A stretch of DNA of 37,321 bases. It comes from Fidelibacterota bacterium. Its GTDB lineage: Bacteria > Fidelibacterota > UBA8477 > JABMPR01. Location of the stretch: the NCBI GenBank assembly GCA_013203185.1, contig JABMOS010000096.1, forward strand, positions 1 through 37,321. The letters are read 5' to 3'. Every line of letters begins with the position of its first letter. The first letter of the stretch is position 1. Both the position numbers and the translations under genes were made by a program. Positions 8,936 to 16,730 of this stretch are shown here, in pieces. The notes beneath the pieces were generated by a model. That model was not told the DNA's origin. It saw only the letters and a list, made by a program, of their open reading frames with translations, and made no database searches.

Positions 8936-8963
8936 GCTGCTAGCCTCCCGTAGATGATATTTT

Positions 8964-10076
8964 TTATTTCAGCAAAGTTAATTTTTTTACGTGTCGCTGT
9001 GCAGGTGTTTCCAGAACGAATAGGTATACCCCCGAGCTGACATCATTCCCATTTTGGGTGGTCCCGTTCCAGGTCAGCGAATACTCTCCCCTCCCAAAAT
9101 CACCTTGTGCTAGGGGGGTTACAAGCCGCCCCTGGGTGTCGCAGATAGTCAAGCTGGCGTGGGTATCTTCCTCCATTTGAAATCGAAGAGAAACCTGCGC
9201 ATTAAAGGGGTTGGGAAAGGCATCGATTTGAAATTGACCAGGGACCTGGACGTCATCAACACCTACAACTCCTGGAGGGAATGGCGACCCGGCATTTACC
9301 CAGGCTGTATACCAAATACTGGCAAGATCTACGGATGCACGGCTCAAACTCCAGATAGTTGTATCTCCCAGGTCATCCCACATCATGGAATAATAGGTAT
9401 CATTGTAGCTTGAGGTGGCCAGATCAGCGCGGTCATCAGCTGCCATGATGAGATCAACCAGAGGAAAAATATCCTCGATGTAATCAAACACTGAGTCGAT
9501 GGGACTCTCCCAATAATTGGCTATTGAATCTGGAAAAGAGATTTGATCTAATCGAGGATTCATCATCTGGGTCTCATAGCGGGAATGGATGCCATAATTT
9601 CCACTGAGTTGGCCGTTGTAATTCAGGGCCAGATGCAAAGCCTGGTGAGAATCACCAACATAATGTCCCAGTTCAGCTGCGACCTGCCAGACATCGTTCC
9701 AGTTTCCATCAGCCATAAGGGTTGTCATATCATCCAACCACCATTCTATGACCCAGGGTACCAGGCCCATGTCCTCCATGGTGTCTTGACCATACAAATC
9801 AATCATACCCTGCCAGGTGTGTGGAAGGGTACCAGCAAAAAATTCAGGATAGTAATCAATATCGATATAGTGGTAATATCCAGGATCTGGATCTGAGTCA
9901 GGGTCCACGGCGTGCACAGACAAATAGTCACGATGATCTTCAAAGAAGAACATAGATTCAGGGAGATGATTCACAGCTGCATCATTTATAAAACGATGGG
10001 AGCCCCAGCCCCAGCGCCCATAAATATTTGTGAACATCAATAGTGTTACTAAAAGAATTGTTGTATATTTTTTCAA
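8964..10076 (-). CDS. Secreted S1/P1 nuclease / zinc phospholipase C-like protein with type IX sorting domain
   Basis: Secreted zinc-dependent phosphodiesterase fold. Using the TTG start (numbering from it), residues 1-20 are a signal peptide ending NIYG. The mature protein begins RWGWGSH, placing the Trp and His expected as zinc ligands at the mature N-terminus. Other metal-site candidates are YYHYID (H69), ELGHYVGDSHQALH (H138, D142, H144, H148) and GIHSRYE (H164), which match the S1/P1 nuclease pattern. The last 80 or so residues are a type IX secretion sorting domain (FPNPFN; SSGVYLFVLE). An ATG lies eight codons upstream at 10100, but GGAGAG six bases before the TTG and the clean signal peptide favour TTG. 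Nuclease versus phospholipase specificity is not decidable by eye. Confidence 0.82.
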   Translation of the reverse strand: MKKYTTILLVTLLMFTNIYGRWGWGSHRFINDAAVNHLPESMFFFEDHRDYLSVHAVDPDSDPDPGYYHYIDIDYYPEFFAGTLPHTWQGMIDLYGQDTMEDMGLVPWVIEWWLDDMTTLMADGNWNDVWQVAAELGHYVGDSHQALHLALNYNGQLSGNYGIHSRYETQMMNPRLDQISFPDSIANYWESPIDSVFDYIEDIFPLVDLIMAADDRADLATSSYNDTYYSMMWDDLGDTTIWSLSRASVDLASIWYTAWVNAGSPFPPGVVGVDDVQVPGQFQIDAFPNPFNAQVSLRFQMEEDTHASLTICDTQGRLVTPLAQGDFGRGEYSLTWNGTTQNGNDVSSGVYLFVLETPAQRHVKKLTLLK

Positions 10077-10157
10077 GAATTTCTCTCCATAATCAAACAT
10101 TTTCAGAATTCAGATAATATTGGATCAATTCGCTTAATTACACCATGAAAAGACGGC

Positions 10158-10174
10158 CAATCATTGCCTGATTG
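10158..10174 (-). terminator. Weak hairpin after the aminotransferase gene
   Basis: CAATCA and TGATTG form a six-base stem with a five-base loop. On the minus strand it is followed by a short pyrimidine stretch (GTCTTTTC). It lies about 20 bases past the aminotransferase stop and may be a weak intrinsic terminator. Confidence 0.3.
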
Positions 10175-10193
10175 TGGAGAGAATCGGGAAAGT

Positions 10194-11354
10194 TCAAAGA
10201 TTTTGGTAGTCCAGTATGGCTTTGTGCAATAAATCCAATTCATCTGGCGTATTGTAGGCGTTATAACTAAGCCTCAGGATGGACTCCCCCTGCCATTTTG
10301 TAATCATGGCCTCAATCTTGTATTCTTCCCAAAGATACTGCCAGAGTTTCCCTAGCCTTATGTCCTGAGGTAGTAGAACACTGGCAAGCTGGGCGAGCCA
10401 GGTTTCGTCACATATCATTTCCCGATTAAGACTTTTGGCAAATATCTCTCTGTACTGGTAAAGCAAAATTTTGGATTCTGATATCCGCGTCTCCCAGTCA
10501 TGTTTCTCTCGAAACTTCAGAGCAGTTGGAATGCACAAGAAGCCAGCCATATCACGAGTACCCCACATTTCATGTCGTAAAGCGAAAGATGGTTGATTGA
10601 TTTCCGCCCAGCTTATCACCAGCGGTTCAAATGCTTCCCTCTGGCTTGTGTGAACATACAAGAAAGCAGTGCCTTTGGGAGTTAGGAGCCACTTATGACA
10701 ATTGCTGGTGTAAAAATCAGCATCAATACTTGTAACATCCAAATTCAGCTGACCCACAGCATGGGCACCATCAATCACAGTGATAATCCCGGCTTTTCGG
10801 GCTCGTGCACATATCTCCTTAACAGGTAAAACCAGAGCAGTAGCCGAAGTAATATGACTCATTAGGATCACTTTTGTTTGGGAGTTGACGTGTTTCCAGA
10901 AATAGTCGACAAATTCAGCCTGTGTAGAGACAGGTAGATCAATTGCTACCTCTGTAAGGATAGCATCGTTCTGAGCGCATTTTCGAGCCCAGGAGGCTAT
11001 AATGGTACCATACTCATGATCTGTAGTAAGGACTTCATCACCGGTTTGGAGCTGAATTGAATTGGCAATGGCATTTAAGGCAACTGTCACATTAGGTGTG
11101 AAAATTAAGCCTTCAGGATCTGCATTGACATAATGGGCCAGCTCAGTCCGCGCTTTTTCAAGAGGACCGCTGGCTTCCTGGCCAAAGAGGCCTTTCAGCT
11201 GCCGTGTAAAATAATCAATGGGGTTTTGCTCAAGGATGCGTTGCCAATTTTGGTAATCTTCGAAAACCTCTCGGGGACAGGCACCAAATGATCCATGGTT
11301 CAAATAGTGAATATCTGGATCCAGGAGGAACTCTGAGCGAAGATTTCTTAGCAT
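10194..11354 (-). CDS. Class V PLP-dependent aminotransferase, isopenicillin-N epimerase-like
   Basis: Pyridoxal-phosphate enzyme of the class V aminotransferase fold (cysteine desulfurase / isopenicillin-N epimerase branch). The N-terminus HYLNHGSFGACP (about 16-27) is the start typical of CefD-like proteins. The cofactor site shows VIDGAHAVGQ (D195, H198) and the Schiff-base lysine in SNCHKW (K221). The 386-residue length fits, and there is no signal peptide. The annotation 'isopenicillin N epimerase' is a family label only: no beta-lactam genes are nearby, and an amino acid racemase, desulfurase or lyase role is equally possible. The ATG has a strong site, AAGGAG, five bases upstream. It follows greA across a terminator, so it is probably transcribed on its own. 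Confidence 0.85.
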   Translation of the reverse strand: MLRNLRSEFLLDPDIHYLNHGSFGACPREVFEDYQNWQRILEQNPIDYFTRQLKGLFGQEASGPLEKARTELAHYVNADPEGLIFTPNVTVALNAIANSIQLQTGDEVLTTDHEYGTIIASWARKCAQNDAILTEVAIDLPVSTQAEFVDYFWKHVNSQTKVILMSHITSATALVLPVKEICARARKAGIITVIDGAHAVGQLNLDVTSIDADFYTSNCHKWLLTPKGTAFLYVHTSQREAFEPLVISWAEINQPSFALRHEMWGTRDMAGFLCIPTALKFREKHDWETRISESKILLYQYREIFAKSLNREMICDETWLAQLASVLLPQDIRLGKLWQYLWEEYKIEAMITKWQGESILRLSYNAYNTPDELDLLHKAILDYQNL

Positions 11355-11409
11355 TTTTTCTCCTTAGGTGTGGTGGAGTGTTTACCGGACCCGAACTTAG
11401 AAAAATGAA

Positions 11410-11433
11410 AATCCCCCTAGATGCAGGGGGATT
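11410..11433 (-). terminator. Intrinsic terminator of greA
   Basis: A perfect nine-base stem (AATCCCCCT / AGGGGGATT) with a six-base loop begins 24 bases past the greA stop. Read on the minus strand it is followed by a T-rich tail (TTCATTTTT). It separates greA from the aminotransferase gene. Confidence 0.8.
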
Positions 11434-11456
11434 AATTGTACAGACGAAATTTTAAT

Positions 11457-11915
11457 CTATTTCAGTAATTGAATATCCAGGATAGTCAAAGTTTTGACAC
11501 CATCAGGGAGATCCAGGGTCAGTGTATCACCAACCTTCTTGCCCAGAACCCGTTGAGCAAAGGGGGATGCAGTGGTAACGATGTTTTCATAGAGCTCTAA
11601 TTCATACTCTGCTGCACCGGCCATAGATACAGTAATTGGATTTTCACCATCGGAATAAGTAACCTGTGTACCAAAAGAAACCCGGTCAGCTTTGACATCC
11701 TTAGGTTCTACAACCTCTTCATCCAGATGCTTTTCGAAGCGGTGACGCTTATTGTGCAGGTGTGCCTGGTTGTCCTTGGCAGCATGGTATTCGGCATTCT
11801 CTTTCAAATCTCCAAAATCGGCTGCTCTTTTTATATCCTTTGTATTCTGCTTGATCTCATCATTAATCTCATGAATTTTCTCAACAATCATATTGTAGGT
11901 GCTACGGTATATCAT
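11457..11915 (-). CDS. greA: Transcription elongation factor GreA/GreB family
   Basis: Cleavage factor that enters the RNA polymerase secondary channel and stimulates transcript cleavage in backtracked complexes. The N-terminal coiled coil (about 1-75) carries the tip motif FGDLKENAEYHAAKDNQ, with the two acidic tip residues at D36 and E39. The C-terminal FKBP-like domain (about 80-152) ends SPFAQRVLGKKVGD, matching the usual SP(I/F)GxALLGKxxGD segment. At 152 residues it is a few residues shorter than typical GreA. It sits alone between its own predicted promoter and a strong terminator. GreA versus GreB cannot be settled fully, but the sequence around the tip favours GreA. Confidence 0.93.
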   Translation of the reverse strand: MIYRSTYNMIVEKIHEINDEIKQNTKDIKRAADFGDLKENAEYHAAKDNQAHLHNKRHRFEKHLDEEVVEPKDVKADRVSFGTQVTYSDGENPITVSMAGAAEYELELYENIVTTASPFAQRVLGKKVGDTLTLDLPDGVKTLTILDIQLLK

Positions 11916-11999
11916 GCTTTTCGCCTTTTATCTTCTTCCTGTTTCTTATCCGACTACTTAGTTACATGAGCTCTGTAGACTCGTTTTAGTCGGGCCTTA

Positions 12000-12028
12000 A
12001 TTATAATCGACAGTTGTGCATCAGTCCA
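12000..12028 (-). promoter_or_regulatory. Predicted sigma70-type promoter of greA
   Basis: On the minus strand TGGACT (12028-12023) and TATAAT (12005-12000) are separated by 17 bases, giving four of six and six of six matches to consensus. The start would lie near 11993, about 78 bases before the greA ATG. The first leader bases, CCGACTA (11993-11987), are complementary to TAGTCGG at 11956-11950, so the leader can form a seven-base stem. Confidence 0.5.
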
Positions 12029-12182
12029 GCATTTAGGAGGCATCCAACATAGTAAATTTGCCCCACTCACTCCATAAACAGAACTGATTGGAAAATTCAT
12101 TCTCCAGCTAGTCCCATTAAAATATTTTTAGTGTTCGAGACAAACCATCTGGCTCACCTTGTTGAGATCAGTTGCCTGAGCG

Positions 12183-12557
12183 CTAGTCGATAGCTTCCCA
12201 AATATTTGGGATCGGCAAAAGGGTAATTATAATGCCCGCCAGGACACTAATTATAATATTGCTTGTCAATGGCATCTGACTCACAGTCTGAGGGGATTCG
12301 GAATCTTGAGATTTGTCCATTCCTTCTGGGGTAATCTCATAGTACCAGGACAAAAATAAGGCAGCAGGAAAACCAGCAGCCATTATACCCATAATAAGTA
12401 ATATTATCCATTCAGGGATACCCACCCATGGGAAAGTCATCTTGCACATTTCCAGAATCACAAAGCCTGTAAGCAGATAAACGGTTGCTACCCTGAGGAC
12501 ATGTCTGCGACGGAGCTCAGCATAAAATGAGGCTAATCTTGAAGGTTTATTAGCCAC
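12183..12557 (-). CDS. Orphan membrane module of the TolB_N/TPR family
   Basis: A 124-residue protein equivalent to only the N-terminal membrane part of the three larger genes upstream. It has the basic ELRRRHVLRVATVYL start, two hydrophobic segments (about 22-45 and 48-73), the conserved EITPEGM after the second helix, a linker, and a third helix (about 98-117). It stops where the TolB_N domain would begin. The start is GTG at 12557, overlapping the previous stop by eight bases, so it is translationally coupled. The downstream sequence does not resume a TolB_N reading frame, which argues against recent truncation. It may be a free membrane partner of the larger proteins or a stabilised remnant. 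Confidence 0.72.
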   Translation of the reverse strand: MANKPSRLASFYAELRRRHVLRVATVYLLTGFVILEMCKMTFPWVGIPEWIILLIMGIMAAGFPAALFLSWYYEITPEGMDKSQDSESPQTVSQMPLTSNIIISVLAGIIITLLPIPNIWEAID

Positions 12558-14568
12558 TCTGACCAGAATATTGTTTAAGCAGCTTTTGAAAACGAGGCTG
12601 GTTTCTCAATGGATCATAAAGAGGGGACAATTTTAACCAATTGGCGGATAACCATCCTGGCATGCTCAAAATTTGTGCGTATAAATTAATCGATTCATCG
12701 TATCTGCCACAAACCAGGTATATCTCAGCCAGATCTTCCAGGGCTGTCGGCCCTGACAATCTATCTCGAGATAGAGACATTAGCTCTACTTCCTGCTTGC
12801 CCCAGTCAAGGGCCTCCTCAGTTCGACCGAGTTTTGCTAAGGCAACGCCTAAGTCCCCATAAATATTCCAGTTATTGGGACTCTCCTCGATCAATTTTTC
12901 TGCTTCAATCCGGGCTGAATCAAAATAGGTCTGTGCCATTTCAACTTGACCTGTCAACTCTAACAGATTCCCGATATTTAAATTAGATCCTTCTGGGTCA
13001 GCGAGTTCTATAGCCAACAAGCTTTCATAATCCCTGGTGAATGCAGCATGCATCTTCCTGACCTCAAGCAGATCTTCAGGGTCAAACTTGGTCAGGAGCT
13101 GATCCAGAATGGATTGCAGTTTTTCCAAATCTCCTGATTGCGCCAATTCAATGTAATAACGGCCCTGTTCTGTGCCGGGTTCATTGCCGCTATGAATAGC
13201 AGATAATTGCCCTTGATAGCGTTCAGACAGGTCCCATAAGCGCATCATATATGTCATATCCCGCATCTGCCTCACCTTATTTCCGTCATTGGGATCCAGG
13301 GAAACTGCTTTCTGTAGTTTCTCCAGCGATTCATCCCACTGGCCAAGTCGTCTTTGAACAAATGCTGTGGCAGCGAGGAGGTCACTGTTATTGGGTTGGG
13401 ATTCCATGGCGATAGAAAATTCTTCAAGGGCTTGAGCATAGTTTCGGGCACCATAATAATGGAAATATCCCTGTGCCCGATGCGTTTCAGATGCGTTTGG
13501 ATCGAGTTGGATAGCTTTCTCCAAAGCTGCTCTGGCTTTTTCCAGGCGTTCGGGTCTTGGATCAAGACCTGATCCATCAAAATATGCATAGGCATGCAGT
13601 GCTGTTAGCTCGGTGTATGGCAGCAAAAAACCTGGATCAAGCTCAACCGCCTGTTCAAAAATGACTGCGATTGAGTCCCGCTCCATGATGTCAGCATCCC
13701 ACAGCAATTCTGCCCGGACATACAGCTCCCAGGCTTTCTGATTTTCGGTGGGTTTGGTTTCAATATATTGCTTTTCTTTGGGTGTAAGTTTGGCCTTCAA
13801 AGCCCTGGCAATTTTCTGGGCTACTTCACTCTGCATACTAAAAATATCAGCATATTTGCGGTCAAAGGTTTCCGCCCAGAGATGTTCATCGGTTTCAGCA
13901 TTGATGAGCTGGGCCACAATACGGATCTGATCCCCGACCCTTCGAACACTTCCCTCAAGGACGTTTGCAACGCCCAACTCCCTGGCAATATCTGAAATGA
14001 GCATGGTGGTTTCCTTGTATTGCATGACGGAGGTTCTGGAAATCACCTTTAAATCAGCGACCTTGGAAAGTTGGGTCAGAATATCGTCATGCATACCATC
14101 TGCGAAACTCTGGTCATCGTCAGTTTTGGTAAAGGGTGTAAAGGGCAAAACAGCTATTGACTTGGAATCTATTAGAGACAGTGAGTCCTGACCAACAAAG
14201 CTTGAATCCCTGAATTGTGAATATACCAGCAACCCGGCAATGATGATCAACAAAACGATGATCGTGGCGTTTCCTGTGAGGGGTTTATCCGATTGAGATT
14301 GTTTCTCGCCAGATTTTGGTGAACGGCGTAGTCCTTCGGGTGTCATTTGAAACATCCATGCGAGGATGATGGCTACAGGAAAACCAATCACCAAGAGACC
14401 GAGAATAATTTTTACAATGACACCGGGGAAACCCATTGTGGGTACAATAATGGAGGATGCCTCCAGAATGGCATAACCCACACCCAAATAGACAGCTGTT
14501 ACTCGGAAAACACGGCGGTTGCGGAGTTCCTGGATCAACTTGATCATGCCTGATTCTGATTTAGTCAT
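12550..14568 (-). CDS. Membrane-anchored TolB_N (FlgO-like)/TPR protein, paralog 3
   Basis: A 672-residue member of the 'ELRNRRVFRV' membrane/TolB_N/TPR family. The N-terminus is cytosolic and basic, with hydrophobic segments at about 20-42 and 47-72, the cytosolic linker TPEGLRRSPKSGE, and a third helix at about 99-117. A TolB amino-terminal-like domain follows (about 134-250), with SIAVLPF, FADGMHDDILTQLS, VLEGSVRR and EHLWAETFDR. TPR repeats run from about 270 to the C-terminus. With three helices, the TolB_N and TPR parts are predicted to be periplasmic. Domains of this kind appear in cyclase, CadC-like and kinase proteins, here without any catalytic partner. It is third in a four-gene operon; the biochemical role is unknown, with protein-complex scaffolding or signalling most likely. 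Confidence 0.85.
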   Translation of the reverse strand: MTKSESGMIKLIQELRNRRVFRVTAVYLGVGYAILEASSIIVPTMGFPGVIVKIILGLLVIGFPVAIILAWMFQMTPEGLRRSPKSGEKQSQSDKPLTGNATIIVLLIIIAGLLVYSQFRDSSFVGQDSLSLIDSKSIAVLPFTPFTKTDDDQSFADGMHDDILTQLSKVADLKVISRTSVMQYKETTMLISDIARELGVANVLEGSVRRVGDQIRIVAQLINAETDEHLWAETFDRKYADIFSMQSEVAQKIARALKAKLTPKEKQYIETKPTENQKAWELYVRAELLWDADIMERDSIAVIFEQAVELDPGFLLPYTELTALHAYAYFDGSGLDPRPERLEKARAALEKAIQLDPNASETHRAQGYFHYYGARNYAQALEEFSIAMESQPNNSDLLAATAFVQRRLGQWDESLEKLQKAVSLDPNDGNKVRQMRDMTYMMRLWDLSERYQGQLSAIHSGNEPGTEQGRYYIELAQSGDLEKLQSILDQLLTKFDPEDLLEVRKMHAAFTRDYESLLAIELADPEGSNLNIGNLLELTGQVEMAQTYFDSARIEAEKLIEESPNNWNIYGDLGVALAKLGRTEEALDWGKQEVELMSLSRDRLSGPTALEDLAEIYLVCGRYDESINLYAQILSMPGWLSANWLKLSPLYDPLRNQPRFQKLLKQYSGQSG

Positions 14569-14580
14569 AAATCTTTCTTC

Positions 14581-16728
14581 TCAGGACCGTTTGATCAGGT
14601 CTTGAAAGAGAGGGTTGTCCCTGAGAAAGTTAAACAGTGGTTTTTGTTTAATTATATTCATGGTTATCTGTGATGGAATATTCACCAACCTCTCCACCAG
14701 GCCAAGGGTCTCGTCCACCATTTTAGCGCTGGCGTAGATATAGCATAAATTTTCTAAAGCAACCGCCCCGTCAACAGCGTCGGTCTCAAGGGGTTTGAGC
14801 TGAGTTGCTTTCAGACCAGCCTTGATACCCTCCTCAATCTGTCCCAGAGCTGCCAAGGCAAGACCAAGCTGTCCCCAGGCCAGAATATCCCCTGGAGCTT
14901 TTTTGAGCTTGTCCTGAGATCCTTCCTTGAGTGCCCTGTAGTATTCCTGAGCTTTTTCACTTTGACCCAACAGGTCAAACCCCTGGGCAAAATATTGATT
15001 AAAATAATATTGTTCATTCAGGTAGGATTCACCTATTGCCAATAATTTGCTGATTTCAGCCGTATCTTGCTTTAGATAATAGAGCTCAAATTTATTCTCC
15101 CAGGCCACGATGGTTGAATCGTTCATACCGCTATCCAGATATGAATTAACTGCAAGATCGATATCGCCTGTTTCCTCCAAGGTGATCATCGCCTCAAAAA
15201 ACCTCCAGGTCGGTTGATCTGGTTGGAGAGCAATGAGCAGATCATTGTACTTCCGGGCATTTTCAATATCCCGCACATCGAATGCAGTCATGGCTGCATT
15301 TCCGATAATGCTGGGTGCCAGTGGGTCTAATTCTACAGCGTGATCAAACAGCTCAAGACTTTTTGCTGTATCTCCCTGACGTCTTCTAATAGCTGCTGTA
15401 TATAGAAACAACAGTGCTGCATTAGGCATTTGCTCTATGGAGCGATCAAATTTTTCAAGTGCCAGTTTGTAATCGCGATCCACATAATAGGCATAGAGTC
15501 CTTGTGCAGACTGAACCCTGGGATGATCAGGATCCAACTTAATGGCTCGTGAAAGCGCCGCCCGGGCAATCTCTTTATCCCTGGCTACCTCTCCGATGTT
15601 CCAGTGTACTGAGATCGCACTTGCTTCCACCAGATCCGTAAGCGCATTCAGCATGTCTGGATCCAGTTCAAGAGCCTGTTGATAGAGCTTTACAGCATCG
15701 GTAATGATACTCTGCTCAGCCTGATTAACCCCGTAGCTTAAATAAGTCAGGCGACCCCGCATATATAACTGATAGGCTTTCAGGTTCTCTGTGGGTTTTT
15801 CTTCAATATACGCCATTTCTCTGGGTGTTAGGGTGGCTCGCATGGCAGTTGCTATATGTTTGGCGACTTCTGTTTGAACACTGAAAATATCGGCATACTT
15901 GCGGTCAAAAGTTTCTGCCCATAGATGTTCATCGCTTCTAGCTTTTATGAGCTGGGCGACAATCCTAATCTGCTCTCCAGCCCTGCGCACGCTGCCCTCC
16001 AGGACATGTGCCACCCCTAATTCTGCTGCAATAGTGGAAATAAGTTTGGTGGTCCCTTTATACTGCATCACTGAAGTTCTGGATATAACTTTAAGATCAG
16101 CGATCTTTGACAACTGGGTGAGAATGTCATCGTGAACTCCGTCTGCAAAGGTTTGGTCCTCTTTCTCATCACCGAAAGGAGTAAAGGGCAATACGGCGAT
16201 TGATTTGTCATTGACCACATCTTGAATCGCCACTGGCTGACTTTGGCCTCTCTTGGATTTAAAAAGAGGAACAGCAAGCATGACTGCTATGATTATCAAC
16301 AGAGCAGCAAAGGTGGTGTCGTTCATGAGCCCTCGACCAAGGGAGGTTTCTTCTCCAAGGGATGAGGATATAAAATCGGGTATTAGCATGAGACCAGCTA
16401 GAATAATGAGCAGAACAATGATGATTCCATTGCTGGTGAGTGGTTTTTGCTCCGAGCCTTGCTTCTCACCTGATTTTGGTGAACGGCGTATACCATCCGG
16501 AGTCACCTGGAACATCCAGGCCAAAATGATGGCTACAGGCAACCCAATGACCAGGAGACCCAATATTATTTTTACGATTATAGCAGGGAAACCCATGGTA
16601 GGGATGATAATTGAAGATGCTTCAAGAATGGCATAGCCTACTCCCAGATAGACTGCCACTACGCGAAAGACCCGCCGGTTACGGAGTTCCCGTATGAAAA
16701 GAGCAAATTTGCCTGATTGTTCACTCAT
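14581..16728 (-). CDS. Membrane-anchored TolB_N (FlgO-like)/TPR protein, paralog 2 with extra helix
   Basis: A 715-residue paralog of its two neighbours. It repeats the RELRNRRVFRVVAVYL start, two hydrophobic segments and the DGIRRSPKSGE linker, followed by a third helix (about 104-122). Unlike the neighbours it has a fourth helix (TTFAALLIIIAVMLAVP, about 138-155) followed by the basic KSKRG. The TolB_N domain (about 175-290; SIAVLPF, FADGVHDDILTQLS, VLEGSVRR) and the TPRs (about 315-700) are otherwise as in the paralogs. An even helix count and the positive-inside rule predict that its large domain is cytosolic, opposite to the other two. Its ATG starts two bases after the stop of paralog 1, so it depends on that gene's translation. 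Confidence 0.85.
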   Translation of the reverse strand: MSEQSGKFALFIRELRNRRVFRVVAVYLGVGYAILEASSIIIPTMGFPAIIVKIILGLLVIGLPVAIILAWMFQVTPDGIRRSPKSGEKQGSEQKPLTSNGIIIVLLIILAGLMLIPDFISSSLGEETSLGRGLMNDTTFAALLIIIAVMLAVPLFKSKRGQSQPVAIQDVVNDKSIAVLPFTPFGDEKEDQTFADGVHDDILTQLSKIADLKVISRTSVMQYKGTTKLISTIAAELGVAHVLEGSVRRAGEQIRIVAQLIKARSDEHLWAETFDRKYADIFSVQTEVAKHIATAMRATLTPREMAYIEEKPTENLKAYQLYMRGRLTYLSYGVNQAEQSIITDAVKLYQQALELDPDMLNALTDLVEASAISVHWNIGEVARDKEIARAALSRAIKLDPDHPRVQSAQGLYAYYVDRDYKLALEKFDRSIEQMPNAALLFLYTAAIRRRQGDTAKSLELFDHAVELDPLAPSIIGNAAMTAFDVRDIENARKYNDLLIALQPDQPTWRFFEAMITLEETGDIDLAVNSYLDSGMNDSTIVAWENKFELYYLKQDTAEISKLLAIGESYLNEQYYFNQYFAQGFDLLGQSEKAQEYYRALKEGSQDKLKKAPGDILAWGQLGLALAALGQIEEGIKAGLKATQLKPLETDAVDGAVALENLCYIYASAKMVDETLGLVERLVNIPSQITMNIIKQKPLFNFLRDNPLFQDLIKRS

Positions 16729-16730
16729 GT

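Noticed and set aside
12039-12051. 13-base match GGCATCCAACATA shared with 37305-37317
   Set aside because: About ten matches of this length are expected by chance in a window of this size; no extension on either side.
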